NCBI GenBank assembly: GCA_025655635.1
Contig: JAHXIM010000243.1
Coordinates: forward strand, 1-9,286
DNA: 9,286 nucleotides
DNA from: a gamma proteobacterium symbiont of Lucinoma myriamae
Lineage (GTDB): Bacteria; Pseudomonadota; Gammaproteobacteria; GRL18
Direction of reading: 5' to 3'
Part shown: piece by piece, positions 1 through 7,552 of the stretch
Numbering within the stretch: the stretch's first letter is position 1
Layout of the letters: each line of letters begins with the position of its first letter
Translations under genes and position numbers: made by a program
The notes under the pieces: model-generated
What the model was told of the DNA's origin: nothing
Databases searched by the model: none
Seen by the model: only the letters and a program-made list of their open reading frames with translations

Positions 1-98
1 ATAACAATTTGATCAGGAACAATAAAATTACAATTAATGTTGTACGATAATCTATCAATTCATGATGATTATCTTTTTTCAGGATCGACTAAGTAATA

Positions 99-126
99 TT
101 TAAAACATATGCTGAATAGTTATAAA
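99..126 (+). promoter_or_regulatory. possible sigma70 promoter of the efflux operon
   Basis: A TTTAAA box at 99-104 and a TATAAA box at 121-126 are separated by 16 bases and lie about 80 bases upstream of the adaptor start codon. The whole 1-207 stretch is very AT-rich, so such matches arise easily by chance. No open reading frame or RNA gene is visible in this leader. An inverted repeat (GATAATC at 46-52, GATTATC at 67-73, followed by six T) could be a weak terminator of a gene to the left. Confidence 0.25.
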
Positions 127-207
127 ATAATAAAAATTTACTAAAGCACAATAACGACTAATCCATTCATAATTTTACTCACATTTAATCTTTCAGGAGT
201 TGGGTTT

Positions 208-1257
208 ATGTCTATGAGTAAGTATACAAAAATATGTATTAGTGCTTGTTTACTCGTTAACCTGTCAATTAGTCAGGCACTTGAAACAGCACCTGTGGTA
301 TATAAAACTGCAGTGAGTCACTTCTATCTTGACGGTATTGTAGAGGCTATTAAGCAAACCACGGTGTCAGCTCAAACCAGTGGAAAGATTGAAAAAATAT
401 TTTTTGATGTTGATGATTATGTGGTAAAAGATAAGCTGATTCTCTCCCTGAATAATACTGAACAACTCGCTAATGTAAAAAAATCAGAAGCCGTCATCAA
501 AGAAGCTAAAGCGCTTAATTTAAAAGCCAGACAAGAATTTGCCCGAATAAAAACCCTATATGAAAAAAAACTAGTATCCAAATCTTCTATGGATGAGGCC
601 CGAGCGCAGTTACATGCTACCAATGCCAGACTTGATGCGGCTGAAGCCGGATTGACTCAGGCGCAAGAGCAGCTTTCGTATACACAAGTATTAGCGCCAT
701 ATAGCGGTATTGTTATTGAACGACATGTTGAAACAGGTGAAGTGGTTCAACCGGGGATGCCGTTGGTGAGTGGCATTTCACTTGAGCATTTAAGGGTGAC
801 TGTGAACGTACCACAAAGCCTGATTAATAAATTACGCCAATATACTAAAGCATCTATATTGCTGCCAGAAACCAATCAAGTGGTTGCAGCACAAAATATT
901 ACCATATTTCCATTTGCCGATCCGTACACCAATACTTTTCAAGTTCGACTTGATCTGCCAATGGGCATAAAACAATTATTTTCCGGTATGTTTGTGAAAG
1001 TCTCTCTTGTTACGGGGCAGAAACAAAAATTAATGGTGCCGGCCAAAGCGGTGGTTTATCGCTCAGAAGTCACCGGTGTTTATGTTGTTGCAAAAAATGG
1101 GCAGATCAGCTTTCGGCAGATCCGCAGCGGTGGAGAGAATGGAGAGGAAACTATTATCATTCTTGCTGGTCTTGATGAAGGTGAATTAGTGGCCTTAGAG
1201 CCAATTATTGCGGGGGTATTATTAATTAAACAACGTAAGGAGAGTCAAGGTGACTAA
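208..1257 (+). CDS. RND efflux periplasmic adaptor (membrane fusion protein)
   Basis: This 349-residue protein is the periplasmic adaptor of a tripartite RND pump, linking the inner-membrane permease to an outer-membrane channel. The N-terminus looks like a Sec signal peptide, with Lys at 5 and 8, a hydrophobic stretch at about 9-21, and a likely cut after SQA at residue 24. The ISAC at 11-14 is too close to the start to be a convincing lipobox. A first half-lipoyl segment (about 48-85, with SAQTSGKIEKIFFDVDDYV) is followed by an Ala/Glu/Lys-rich coiled-coil hairpin (about 86-158) and the second half (VLAPYSGIVIERHVETGEVV, about 160-180). Beta-barrel and membrane-proximal domains follow. Length is typical of short adaptors. 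Start 208 is supported by AGGAG at 195-199 with an 8-base spacer. The gene overlaps the permease gene by 8 bases, so the two are probably translationally coupled. The substrate cannot be read from the sequence. Confidence 0.93.
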   Translation: MSMSKYTKICISACLLVNLSISQALETAPVVYKTAVSHFYLDGIVEAIKQTTVSAQTSGKIEKIFFDVDDYVVKDKLILSLNNTEQLANVKKSEAVIKEAKALNLKARQEFARIKTLYEKKLVSKSSMDEARAQLHATNARLDAAEAGLTQAQEQLSYTQVLAPYSGIVIERHVETGEVVQPGMPLVSGISLEHLRVTVNVPQSLINKLRQYTKASILLPETNQVVAAQNITIFPFADPYTNTFQVRLDLPMGIKQLFSGMFVKVSLVTGQKQKLMVPAKAVVYRSEVTGVYVVAKNGQISFRQIRSGGENGEETIIILAGLDEGELVALEPIIAGVLLIKQRKESQGD

Positions 1258-4200
1258 ACTGGGCATCTCTGGTCGCATAGCAAAGACATTCCTTACTACA
1301 CAAATAACACCATTACTCGCTTTAGTGGGTGTTTTAATCGGGCTGTTTGCTGTGATAGTGACACCAAGGGAAGAAGACCCGCAGATTAATGTGACCTTCG
1401 CTAATGTCTTTATTCCCTTCCCCGGTGCAAGCGCTGCTCAAATAGAACAGCAAGTGACTAAGCCGGCTGAACAGGTTTTGTCAGAAATTGTGGGCATCGA
1501 TCATGTCTATTCAGCATCCATGCCTGGAATGTCAGTCTTAACCATACGTTATAAAGTGGGAGAAAACCGCACGGATGCTATTGTACGTTTATATAATAAG
1601 ATTTTTTCCAATGAAGACTGGTTACCAAATGGTTTAGGTGTCGGACGACCCATTATTAAACCCAAAGGAATTGATGATGTACCGATTATTTCTGCCACGC
1701 TCTGGTCACGAGATGAACAGAAGGGGGCTTTTGAATTAGGCCAAATTGCTCATGCCATTGAAGCTGAGCTAAAACGTGTGTCTGGCACTCGGGATATTTA
1801 TACCATTGGTGCCGCTGATCGTGTTGTCCATGTGCTGCTGGATCCTCAGGCATTGGCTGCTTATAATATTGATATTAACAGCTTATCTAATACCTTACGT
1901 ATGGCCAATCAAACTCGTGATAACCTGAAAGTAACCACTGAAAATAAAGAGATTCTGATTCAGGCGGGTACTTTTATGACAAGTCCCGATGAAATTGGTC
2001 AACTGGTGATTGGTGTTTTTGAAGGTAAAGCCATTTTTCTTTCTGATGTCGCTCGTATTAATGATAATTTTGATATTCCCTCACAATACGTCACCATTAG
2101 CCCTGGACCGTCAGCAGAAAAATCTGGTATCGCTCTTGATAGTACTCGTCCTGCTGTTACTATCGCTATTGCAAAAAAGCCGGGTCACAATGCAGTTGAT
2201 ATTGCAGCTAATATTATTAAACGCCTGGAGCAGATAAAGGGGACATTTATTCCCGATGACGTTGAGATCACTATTACCCGTAATTATGGTAAAACAGCGG
2301 ATGAGAAATCTTCAAAATTAATTCATAAACTGATAATAGAAACTATTGCTGTCGTGTTATTAGTAATGCTGGCTCTAGGCTGGCGTGAAGGTCTGATTGT
2401 CGGTACTGCAGTCGCTATCACCTTATTAGTCACACTCTTTGCATCATGGGCCTATGGCTTTACGCTTAATCGGGTTTCTCTGTTTGCCTTGATATTTTCA
2501 ATTGGTATTTTAGTCGATGATGCCATTGTTGTGGTTGAAAATATTCATCGGCATATGGCCTTATATAAGAAAAAATTAATTGACATAATCCCCACAGCTG
2601 TTGATGAAGTCGGCGGGCCGACTATTCTGGCTACCTTTACTGTTATTGCTGCACTATTGCCAATGGCTTTTGTCTCAGGTCTGATGGGGCCTTATATGAG
2701 TCCCATTCCAATAAATGCCAGTATGGGCATGTTGGCATCACTGATCATTGCTTTTGTTTTTACGCCCTGGCTGACTAATATTATGCTGGCAAAAGTTCAC
2801 CTGAAGGGGCATGGTACGCACACCGATACTCATCAAAATAACGCTTTATTGAATTTTTTTACCCGTATTATGGCGCCATTTTTACAAGGTCGTGCCGGCA
2901 GGCGTAATCGCTGGTTTTTATTGCTGGGCATTTTTATACTTATTGGTCTTGCTATGATGATGGTAGTTAATAAACAAGTGGTTTTAAAAATGCTGCCATT
3001 TGATAATAAGTCTGAACTGCAGGTAGTGCTGGATATGCCCGAAGGTTCCAGTTTGGAACAAACCAGTCGTGTCCTGCATGAAATTGGTACTTATCTGGAC
3101 ACAGTTAATGAAGTCACAGACTATGAAGTCTATGCAGGGACTGCTTCACCGATTAGTTTTAATGGTCTCATTCGTCAGTATTATTTACGAGAAGGAGCCA
3201 GTGTCGGTGATATTCAGGTTAACCTGATTGATAAGCAATTTCGCACACGTAAAAGTCATGAAATTGCTCTTGCTATCCGTAAGCCGATTCAAACGATTGC
3301 CTTGCGCTATGCAGGTAATGCCAAAATTGTTGAAGTCCCGCCAGGCCCGCCGGTACAGGCACCCATTGTTGCAGAAGTATACGGGCTTGATTATACAGGA
3401 CAAATTCGTGAGGCTAAAAAATTACGACAATTGTTTGAGACGACAGCAGATATTATTGATATTGATGACAGTGTAGAATATCCTGCAACACAATTTACAG
3501 TATCGATTGATCGTCAGAAGGCGGCCTTATTGGGCGTTAATCAGGCCTCTATAGTAGAGGCGCTTGCTTCAGTGTTAACCGGAGCTGATGTCACGTATTT
3601 ACATGATAAACATTTAAAATATCCTGCACCTGTACGTCTGGAATATTCTGAAGCGGATAAATCTGATCTGGAGCAGGTTTTGGCACTAAGAGTACGATCT
3701 GAAACGGGTACTCTGGTACCTTTACTGGAAATGGTTCAATTACACAAAGGCACTCGTGAACATACTATCTACCATAAGGATTTATTGCCTGTGGTCTTTG
3801 TGACGGCAGACATGGCAGGTTTAGAAGATAGTCCATTGTACGGTATGTTCAAGATGTCTTCTGCTATGGAAACCAGCAATGGTCTGAACCAATGGTTTGT
3901 TAATCAACCTGAAAACCCCTATGAATATAGTCTGAAATGGGATGGTGAGTGGCAGATCACCTATGAAACATTTCGTGATATGGGTATTGCCTATGCTGTG
4001 GGTTTGTTAATGATATATTTGTTAGTGGTCATTCAGTTTCGCTCGTATCTGATACCTTTGATTATTATGGCGCCCATTCCTCTCACTATTATAGGTATTA
4101 TGCCGGGTCATGCCTTATTAGATGCACAATTTACTGCAACATCTATGATAGGAATGATTGCTCTGGCCGGGATTATTGTGCGTAATTCCATTTTACTGGT

Positions 4201-4456
4201 AGATTTTATTAATCAACAGATCGGTGAGGGGATGGTTTTACATGAGGCTGTTATTCAATCTTCTGCGGTACGGTCAAAACCCATTGTTTTAACCGGAATT
4301 GCAGCGATGATTGGTGGTTTTTTTATTATTGATGATCCTATTTTTGGTGGACTGGCCATTTCTTTAATTTTTGGTTTACTGGTGTCAACTTTGCTAACCT
4401 TAGTTGTCATTCCCATTGTTTATTATGCAGCAATGGAAAAAAGACACGCTAAATAG
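1250..4456 (+). CDS. RND multidrug-type efflux permease (AcrB/HAE superfamily)
   Basis: This 1068-residue inner-membrane proton/substrate antiporter has the full RND layout. TM1 lies at about 14-37, followed by the TPREEDPQI motif typical of this subgroup, a first periplasmic porter loop, and a TM2-6 block at about 357-520. TM7 is near 565-580 (after GRAGRRNRW), then come a second porter loop and TM8-12 at about 910-1060. The proton-relay acid pair in TM4 is present as D423-D424 (ILVDDAIVVVENIHR). In TM10, at the position of AcrB Lys940, the sequence reads VRNSILLVDF, so the basic residue is Arg978. Translation starts at GTG 1250, preceded by AAGGAG at 1237-1242 with a 7-base spacer, overlapping the adaptor stop. 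No outer-membrane factor or dedicated regulator is nearby, so a TolC-type channel must come from elsewhere. The reading frame is intact. Drug, lipid or metabolite export are all possible. Confidence 0.95.
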   Translation: MTKLGISGRIAKTFLTTQITPLLALVGVLIGLFAVIVTPREEDPQINVTFANVFIPFPGASAAQIEQQVTKPAEQVLSEIVGIDHVYSASMPGMSVLTIRYKVGENRTDAIVRLYNKIFSNEDWLPNGLGVGRPIIKPKGIDDVPIISATLWSRDEQKGAFELGQIAHAIEAELKRVSGTRDIYTIGAADRVVHVLLDPQALAAYNIDINSLSNTLRMANQTRDNLKVTTENKEILIQAGTFMTSPDEIGQLVIGVFEGKAIFLSDVARINDNFDIPSQYVTISPGPSAEKSGIALDSTRPAVTIAIAKKPGHNAVDIAANIIKRLEQIKGTFIPDDVEITITRNYGKTADEKSSKLIHKLIIETIAVVLLVMLALGWREGLIVGTAVAITLLVTLFASWAYGFTLNRVSLFALIFSIGILVDDAIVVVENIHRHMALYKKKLIDIIPTAVDEVGGPTILATFTVIAALLPMAFVSGLMGPYMSPIPINASMGMLASLIIAFVFTPWLTNIMLAKVHLKGHGTHTDTHQNNALLNFFTRIMAPFLQGRAGRRNRWFLLLGIFILIGLAMMMVVNKQVVLKMLPFDNKSELQVVLDMPEGSSLEQTSRVLHEIGTYLDTVNEVTDYEVYAGTASPISFNGLIRQYYLREGASVGDIQVNLIDKQFRTRKSHEIALAIRKPIQTIALRYAGNAKIVEVPPGPPVQAPIVAEVYGLDYTGQIREAKKLRQLFETTADIIDIDDSVEYPATQFTVSIDRQKAALLGVNQASIVEALASVLTGADVTYLHDKHLKYPAPVRLEYSEADKSDLEQVLALRVRSETGTLVPLLEMVQLHKGTREHTIYHKDLLPVVFVTADMAGLEDSPLYGMFKMSSAMETSNGLNQWFVNQPENPYEYSLKWDGEWQITYETFRDMGIAYAVGLLMIYLLVVIQFRSYLIPLIIMAPIPLTIIGIMPGHALLDAQFTATSMIGMIALAGIIVRNSILLVDFINQQIGEGMVLHEAVIQSSAVRSKPIVLTGIAAMIGGFFIIDDPIFGGLAISLIFGLLVSTLLTLVVIPIVYYAAMEKRHAK

Positions 4457-4462
4457 TTACGA

Positions 4463-5391
4463 TTAAGGTTTTTGATAACCAGGTGCAATTACCAGGTTAT
4501 CAACACCATATAATGTTTGATAATTTTTCAGCCATAGATGGTATTCATCTCCCTTGAGGCTATGCTGTTCTGAACAATCAATATTCCATCGACGCAGTAA
4601 ATAGCTGGCAACTGCGGCTCTGACATCTACATTTAATACATCACCCTGTGTGTAACTATTGCTTTTCATGCCCCTCTTTTTCATACCATAGTCCATAGAA
4701 ATACTTTCAGGATGCTTTAGGGCAGGGTGCGGTACAATTTCCAATTCGACAATTCTGTTCCATTGATTGTCAGCTTCTTTTGTTTCATGTTCTTTAATAA
4801 CGGAGTCAATGATTTTAGGAGCTTCAATGCGGTTAATAACAAAGTCAGTGAAGCGTTCTCGCTTGCGATCATAAGCACGAATATGCCAGCGAAGTCCATT
4901 ATTTACCAGAGCAAAAGGCACAACTTCCCGTGATGAGACACCACTTGATAGTGAGAAATAATTAATTTTAACAATTTGATGCTGGTGAATTGCCCGGGTT
5001 AGAACTGATAAGGTATCTAATTGAGTAATGTTAAGCTGTGCAGGTGTTTCACAGCTGATCATAGCCTTACTATGCAGGCCGACATAATCATCGCCAAATC
5101 CGCTGGATAGGGCGGCTAAAGCCCGCTCAAGTGTATAGTCAAACAGGGAATGAATTGCGGGTGATAAAAATAGGAGCGTTCTTTAGTATTGTAGATAATA
5201 TTGTCTGGTGCAAGCTTTCTATACAATGCTATATCACGTGTTGCAGCGGCTTCTTTTGTGCCAAAACGTTGTATTAAATCATTGCGCTGTATTTCACCTA
5301 AAAACATTAACCTGAAATCTATGTGTGATAGACGTTCTTTTTGTGTCTGGCTAAGAGCAGAGAGTGCTTTTGTTCTTTTTTCTATATCCAT
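4463..5391 (-). pseudogene. WYL-domain transcription regulator, BrxR/CapW-like, frameshifted
   Basis: The minus strand encodes a WYL regulator in two frames. The first part (5391 down to 5116) gives a winged-helix N-terminus with LMFLGEIQRNDLIQRFG and EAAATRDIALYRKLAPDN. It then runs into a stop after IP at codons 81-82. The second frame continues in register as LFDYTLERALAALSSGFGDD, then the WYL domain (VKINYFSLSSG, LRWHIRAYDRKRERF, DFVINRI) and a C-terminal WCX-like domain ending GYQKP. Adding one C to the CCC at 5146-5148 (GGG on the plus strand) restores a single 309-residue protein, the usual length. This fits the winged-helix/WYL/WCX family that includes BrxR and CapW, repressors of phage-defence loci; that assignment is from memory of the family. 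The start at 5391 has no strong ribosome site. It faces the nucleotidase operon divergently and meets the efflux operon tail-to-tail with 6 bases between. A sequencing error or programmed frameshift would make it a live gene. Confidence 0.85.
4472..4503. repeat. inverted repeat at the convergent gene junction
   Basis: TTGATAACC at 4472-4480 and GGTTATCAA at 4495-4503 are perfect reverse complements. After one mismatch, GGT/ACC adds three more pairs, leaving a 6-base loop at 4485-4490. The hairpin lies 15 bases after the permease stop, within the last codons of the convergent WYL gene. It has no clear T-run on its 3' side on either strand, so it is not a standard intrinsic terminator. It may still stall polymerase or protect the 3' end of the efflux mRNA. 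Confidence 0.5.
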
Positions 5392-5404
5392 TGTTTATGC
5401 TCAG

Positions 5405-5448
5405 GTATTGTCACTATTATTTTGTATAAAGTGTGGTGTTGATAATAC
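5405..5448. promoter_or_regulatory. possible regulator operator (spaced inverted repeat)
   Basis: GTATTGTCA at 5405-5413 and TGATAATAC at 5440-5448 form an inverted repeat with 8 of 9 matching positions and a 26-base spacer. It sits just upstream of the WYL gene start at 5391, where an autoregulatory operator would be expected. AT-rich DNA gives such repeats by chance, so this is only a candidate. Confidence 0.3.
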
Positions 5449-5472
5449 TTAAATTAATGAACTATTACAATA

Positions 5473-5491
5473 TGATTTGTTGACATAATCA
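5473..5491. promoter_or_regulatory. dyad overlapping the -35 box, candidate operator
   Basis: TGATTTGT at 5473-5480 is mirrored by ACATAATCA at 5483-5491, a dyad broken by a single extra T and centred on TG. It covers the TTGACA -35 box of the rightward promoter, a position where a bound repressor would block RNA polymerase. The natural candidate binder is the divergent WYL regulator; this is inferred from position only. Confidence 0.35.
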
Positions 5492-5510
5492 AAATGAGCA
5501 GGTATATAAT
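5480..5510 (+). promoter_or_regulatory. strong sigma70 promoter of the nucleotidase operon
   Basis: A perfect -35 box TTGACA lies at 5480-5485. Downstream is TATATA at 5503-5508 (17-base spacer), overlapping a perfect TATAAT at 5505-5510 (19-base spacer). Transcription would start near 5515-5518, giving a leader of about 20-25 bases before the AGGAGG at 5529-5534 and ATG 5539. This is the best promoter in the window. Because the ATG at 5494 lies inside it, that codon cannot be the start from this promoter. Confidence 0.75.
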
Positions 5511-5538
5511 AATCATATTGATGATGATAGGAGGTATA

Positions 5539-5796
5539 ATGTATTATCATCTGGTTTTATTAATGGCTAACAAGGAAAAAATTATGACCACTTTAAACAG
5601 CATAGACAATAGCTTTATTCAGCAACATGTTACACTAAGCTGTATTACCCAAAAACTGGGGCTGAGTGTCGATTTAAGTGAGTTGGGCTGGGTAGTCAAG
5701 GATCCCCAGGAACGTACCTTATTAATGACTAGGCGACAAGTACCAAAGGAAATAGGTGCATTAGAAGAAAAACTTAGAAGAGTTTTTTTAAACTAA
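5539..5796 (+). CDS. small protein of unknown function (85 aa)
   Basis: I do not recognise this protein. Start 5539 is chosen because AGGAGG lies at 5529-5534 just before it and because the longer in-frame start at 5494 lies inside the promoter. The spacer is only 4 bases. A shorter start at 5584, with AAGGA at 5572-5576 and a 7-base spacer, is a good alternative and would give 70 residues. The 85-residue form has a short hydrophobic N-terminus (YYHLVLLMA), too short and too weak to call a membrane segment. A mixed region follows (residues about 30-65, with CITQKLGLSVDLSELGWVV and DPQERTLLMTRR), then a charged helix-like tail (EIGALEEKLRRVF). Neither cysteine forms a recognisable motif. It is first in a probable operon with two nucleotidase genes. 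It could be a small accessory or regulatory protein, but nothing in the sequence tells which. Confidence 0.65.
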   Translation: MYYHLVLLMANKEKIMTTLNSIDNSFIQQHVTLSCITQKLGLSVDLSELGWVVKDPQERTLLMTRRQVPKEIGALEEKLRRVFLN

Positions 5797-5935
5797 GTTA
5801 CTATCCTAAATTAATCAGTTAATCTGCTGCGAGCGATCACCAAAAGTAGGCTCCATGAGGAGAGGTGCTGGAGATTCAAGTCTTTGCAGGTTATTTAGGA
5901 TTATGCTACTACGTTTGTTTAGCAGGGAATATATT

Positions 5936-6850
5936 TTGAAAAACAAAAATAAGTTGATTATAGCTATCTCATCCCGAGCGCTGTTTAACCTGGAAGAAGG
6001 TCATGATATCTATATGAAACAGGGTGTTGAAGCCTATTGTCAATATCAGAGAGAACATGAAGATGATTTGCTGGAGCCGGGAGTGGCTTTTTCCTTAGTA
6101 AAAAAGCTATTATCGCTTAATGGAGAATCTTCTAATGATATCACTCGAAGCGCAGATGAAAAAGTAGAAGTTATTCTGCTTTCAAAAAATAGTGCAGATA
6201 CAGGCTTGCGGATCTTCAACTCAATTAAAAAGCATAATTTACCTATTTTTAGAGCTGCTTTTGCCAGTGGTGAGTCACCGTATCGCTATATAGAGCCCTT
6301 TAGTGCTGATTTGTTTCTTTCAGCTGAACAAAATGATGTACGTGAAGCATTGGATATGGGCTATGCTGCCGCAGCGATCCTCCCTGAAGCAAGTCGTAGT
6401 AATGATAGCGGGCAATTGAGAATAGCCTTTGACGGTGATGCAGTTATTTTTTCAGATGAAGCTGAACGTATATATAAAAAAGGCGGTTTAGCCGCATTTG
6501 ATGCTGCCGAGCAGGCGGCTGCCAATGAACCATTGCCCGGCGGGCCATTTAAAGAATTTTTAAAGTCATTACACCAATTGCAAGCAGAGTTTACTGCTGA
6601 TGAATCACCAATTCGAACGGCATTAGTCACTGCTCGTGGTGCACCTGCACATGAACGGGTTATCCGCACCTTGCGAGCCTGGAATATCCGTATTGATGAG
6701 GCAATATTTCTAGGCGGCAAATCAAAAGGCGAGTTTTTAAAAGCATTTGGTGCTGATATCTTTTTTGATGATCAAACAGGGCATTGTGAATCTGCTGCTG
6801 AACACGTTCCTTCTGCTCAAGTGTTGAGTGGCGTTTCTAATCAAAACTGA
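5936..6850 (+). CDS. 5'-nucleotidase, cytosolic cN-I (NT5C1) family
   Basis: This cytoplasmic enzyme should hydrolyse nucleoside 5'-monophosphates (AMP and others) to nucleoside plus phosphate. It closely resembles animal cytosolic 5'-nucleotidase I and its bacterial relatives (Pfam 5-nucleotidase). Shared segments include AISSRALFNLEEGHDIY, an RIFNSIKKHNL stretch, and the HAD-like core. The core shows motif I FDGDAVIFSDEAE (Asp codons at 6431 and 6437), motif II LVTARGAPA, the Lys of LGGKSKGEFL, and the acidic pair in FFDDQTGHCESA (6767-6772). All catalytic elements are intact. I place the start at TTG 5936: AGGGA at 5924-5928 has a 7-base spacer, and homologues begin about eight residues before AISSRALF. 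In-frame ATGs at 5855 and 5903 would add 27 or 11 residues with no family counterpart. The product is about 304 residues. The next gene follows after 31 bases. Confidence 0.9.
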   Translation: MKNKNKLIIAISSRALFNLEEGHDIYMKQGVEAYCQYQREHEDDLLEPGVAFSLVKKLLSLNGESSNDITRSADEKVEVILLSKNSADTGLRIFNSIKKHNLPIFRAAFASGESPYRYIEPFSADLFLSAEQNDVREALDMGYAAAAILPEASRSNDSGQLRIAFDGDAVIFSDEAERIYKKGGLAAFDAAEQAAANEPLPGGPFKEFLKSLHQLQAEFTADESPIRTALVTARGAPAHERVIRTLRAWNIRIDEAIFLGGKSKGEFLKAFGADIFFDDQTGHCESAAEHVPSAQVLSGVSNQN

Positions 6851-6881
6851 TGTCTTTGAATTAACAATAAAGGAATTAAGT

Positions 6882-7487
6882 ATGCAAAGTACTTTTTTAG
6901 CCTGGGTCTTCAGAATGCCATTGATCAAGCGCTGGTCATTGATGTTTTGTCATAAAAAAGAAAATATTGCTGAACATTCACATCAAGTAGCGGTAGTGGC
7001 GCATCTGCTGGCACTCATATACAATAAAAAAGTAGTGCCTTTAAATAACTCAAAACCTTTAATTCCAGAAAGGGCTGCGACGATTGCCCTTTATCATGAT
7101 CAAATAGAAATATACACAGGTGATACAGTCACCCCGATCAAATATCATAATCAGGAATTAACACGAGAATTTAAAAAATTAGAATCTACTGCTGAAAATC
7201 TCTGCCTTGAAACTTTACCCGAAGAGTTTAGAGAAGACTTTAGCGGATTGATAATTTCAGATAAAATTGAGCCGAAATATGCCCGTATTGTGAAATCAGC
7301 AGATGTGATCTGTGCTTATATAAAAACACTGGATGAACTCAAACATCATAATTATGAATTTGAACATGTGAAGCTGAATCTTGAGAAAAAACTGGATAAA
7401 CTAAAAGAACAGGCTGAAGTCCGTTATTTTATGGATGTATTTATGGCATCCTGTATTACTTCGTTAGATAAATTAACAGATGATTAA
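6882..7487 (+). CDS. yfbR: HD-domain 5'-deoxynucleotidase, YfbR-like
   Basis: The predicted 201-residue cytoplasmic metal-dependent phosphohydrolase matches E. coli YfbR in length and along its sequence. YfbR removes phosphate from deoxyribonucleoside 5'-monophosphates and is specific for the deoxy sugar. Metal and catalytic residues are present: H32 in AEHSHQ, H72-D73 in YHDQIEIYTGD, E76, D81, and D141 in KSADVICAY. The R17-W18 pair (LIKRWSLM) corresponds to the E. coli RW that selects deoxy over ribose substrates. The C-terminus (VRYFMDVFMASCITSLDKL) also aligns with YfbR. The start is ATG 6882 with AAAGGA at 6869-6874 and a 7-base spacer. A longer frame from 6828 overlaps the nucleotidase and adds nothing conserved. 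With the cN-I enzyme 31 bases upstream, this gives two adjacent enzymes converting nucleotides to nucleosides. Confidence 0.9.
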   Translation: MQSTFLAWVFRMPLIKRWSLMFCHKKENIAEHSHQVAVVAHLLALIYNKKVVPLNNSKPLIPERAATIALYHDQIEIYTGDTVTPIKYHNQELTREFKKLESTAENLCLETLPEEFREDFSGLIISDKIEPKYARIVKSADVICAYIKTLDELKHHNYEFEHVKLNLEKKLDKLKEQAEVRYFMDVFMASCITSLDKLTDD

Positions 7488-7552
7488 TTTTTTAAATATC
7501 AATGTGGATAAAGAATAATAATTTTTCTCCTTACATTTTACCGAAGGTGATT

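Noticed and set aside
46..80. GATAATC/GATTATC inverted repeat followed by a T-run as a terminator
   Set aside because: The stem is 7 pairs with two G-C pairs and a 14-base loop; too weak to list as a terminator on its own, and no upstream gene is visible.
226..252. Lipobox (ISAC) making the adaptor a lipoprotein
   Set aside because: The cysteine at residue 14 leaves no room for a normal hydrophobic region before it; a later cut after SQA fits better.
2010..3476. Short frames overlapping the RND permease on both strands
   Set aside because: All lie within an intact conserved gene, have no ribosome sites of note and no recognisable motifs.
5494..5538. N-terminal extension of the small protein with a hydrophobic helix
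   Set aside because: These codons overlap the -10 box and spacer of a near-consensus promoter and lack a ribosome site; AGGAGG serves the ATG at 5539.
5797..5935. Riboswitch or small RNA in the gap before the nucleotidase
   Set aside because: The purine-rich stretch near 5855-5875 suggested structure, but I could not match it to any riboswitch core or find a terminator or sequestering stem.
6361..6720. Antisense 119-codon frame within the nucleotidase gene
   Set aside because: It lies entirely opposite a well-conserved gene, and its low-complexity Ala/Ser-rich translation is typical of a shadow frame.
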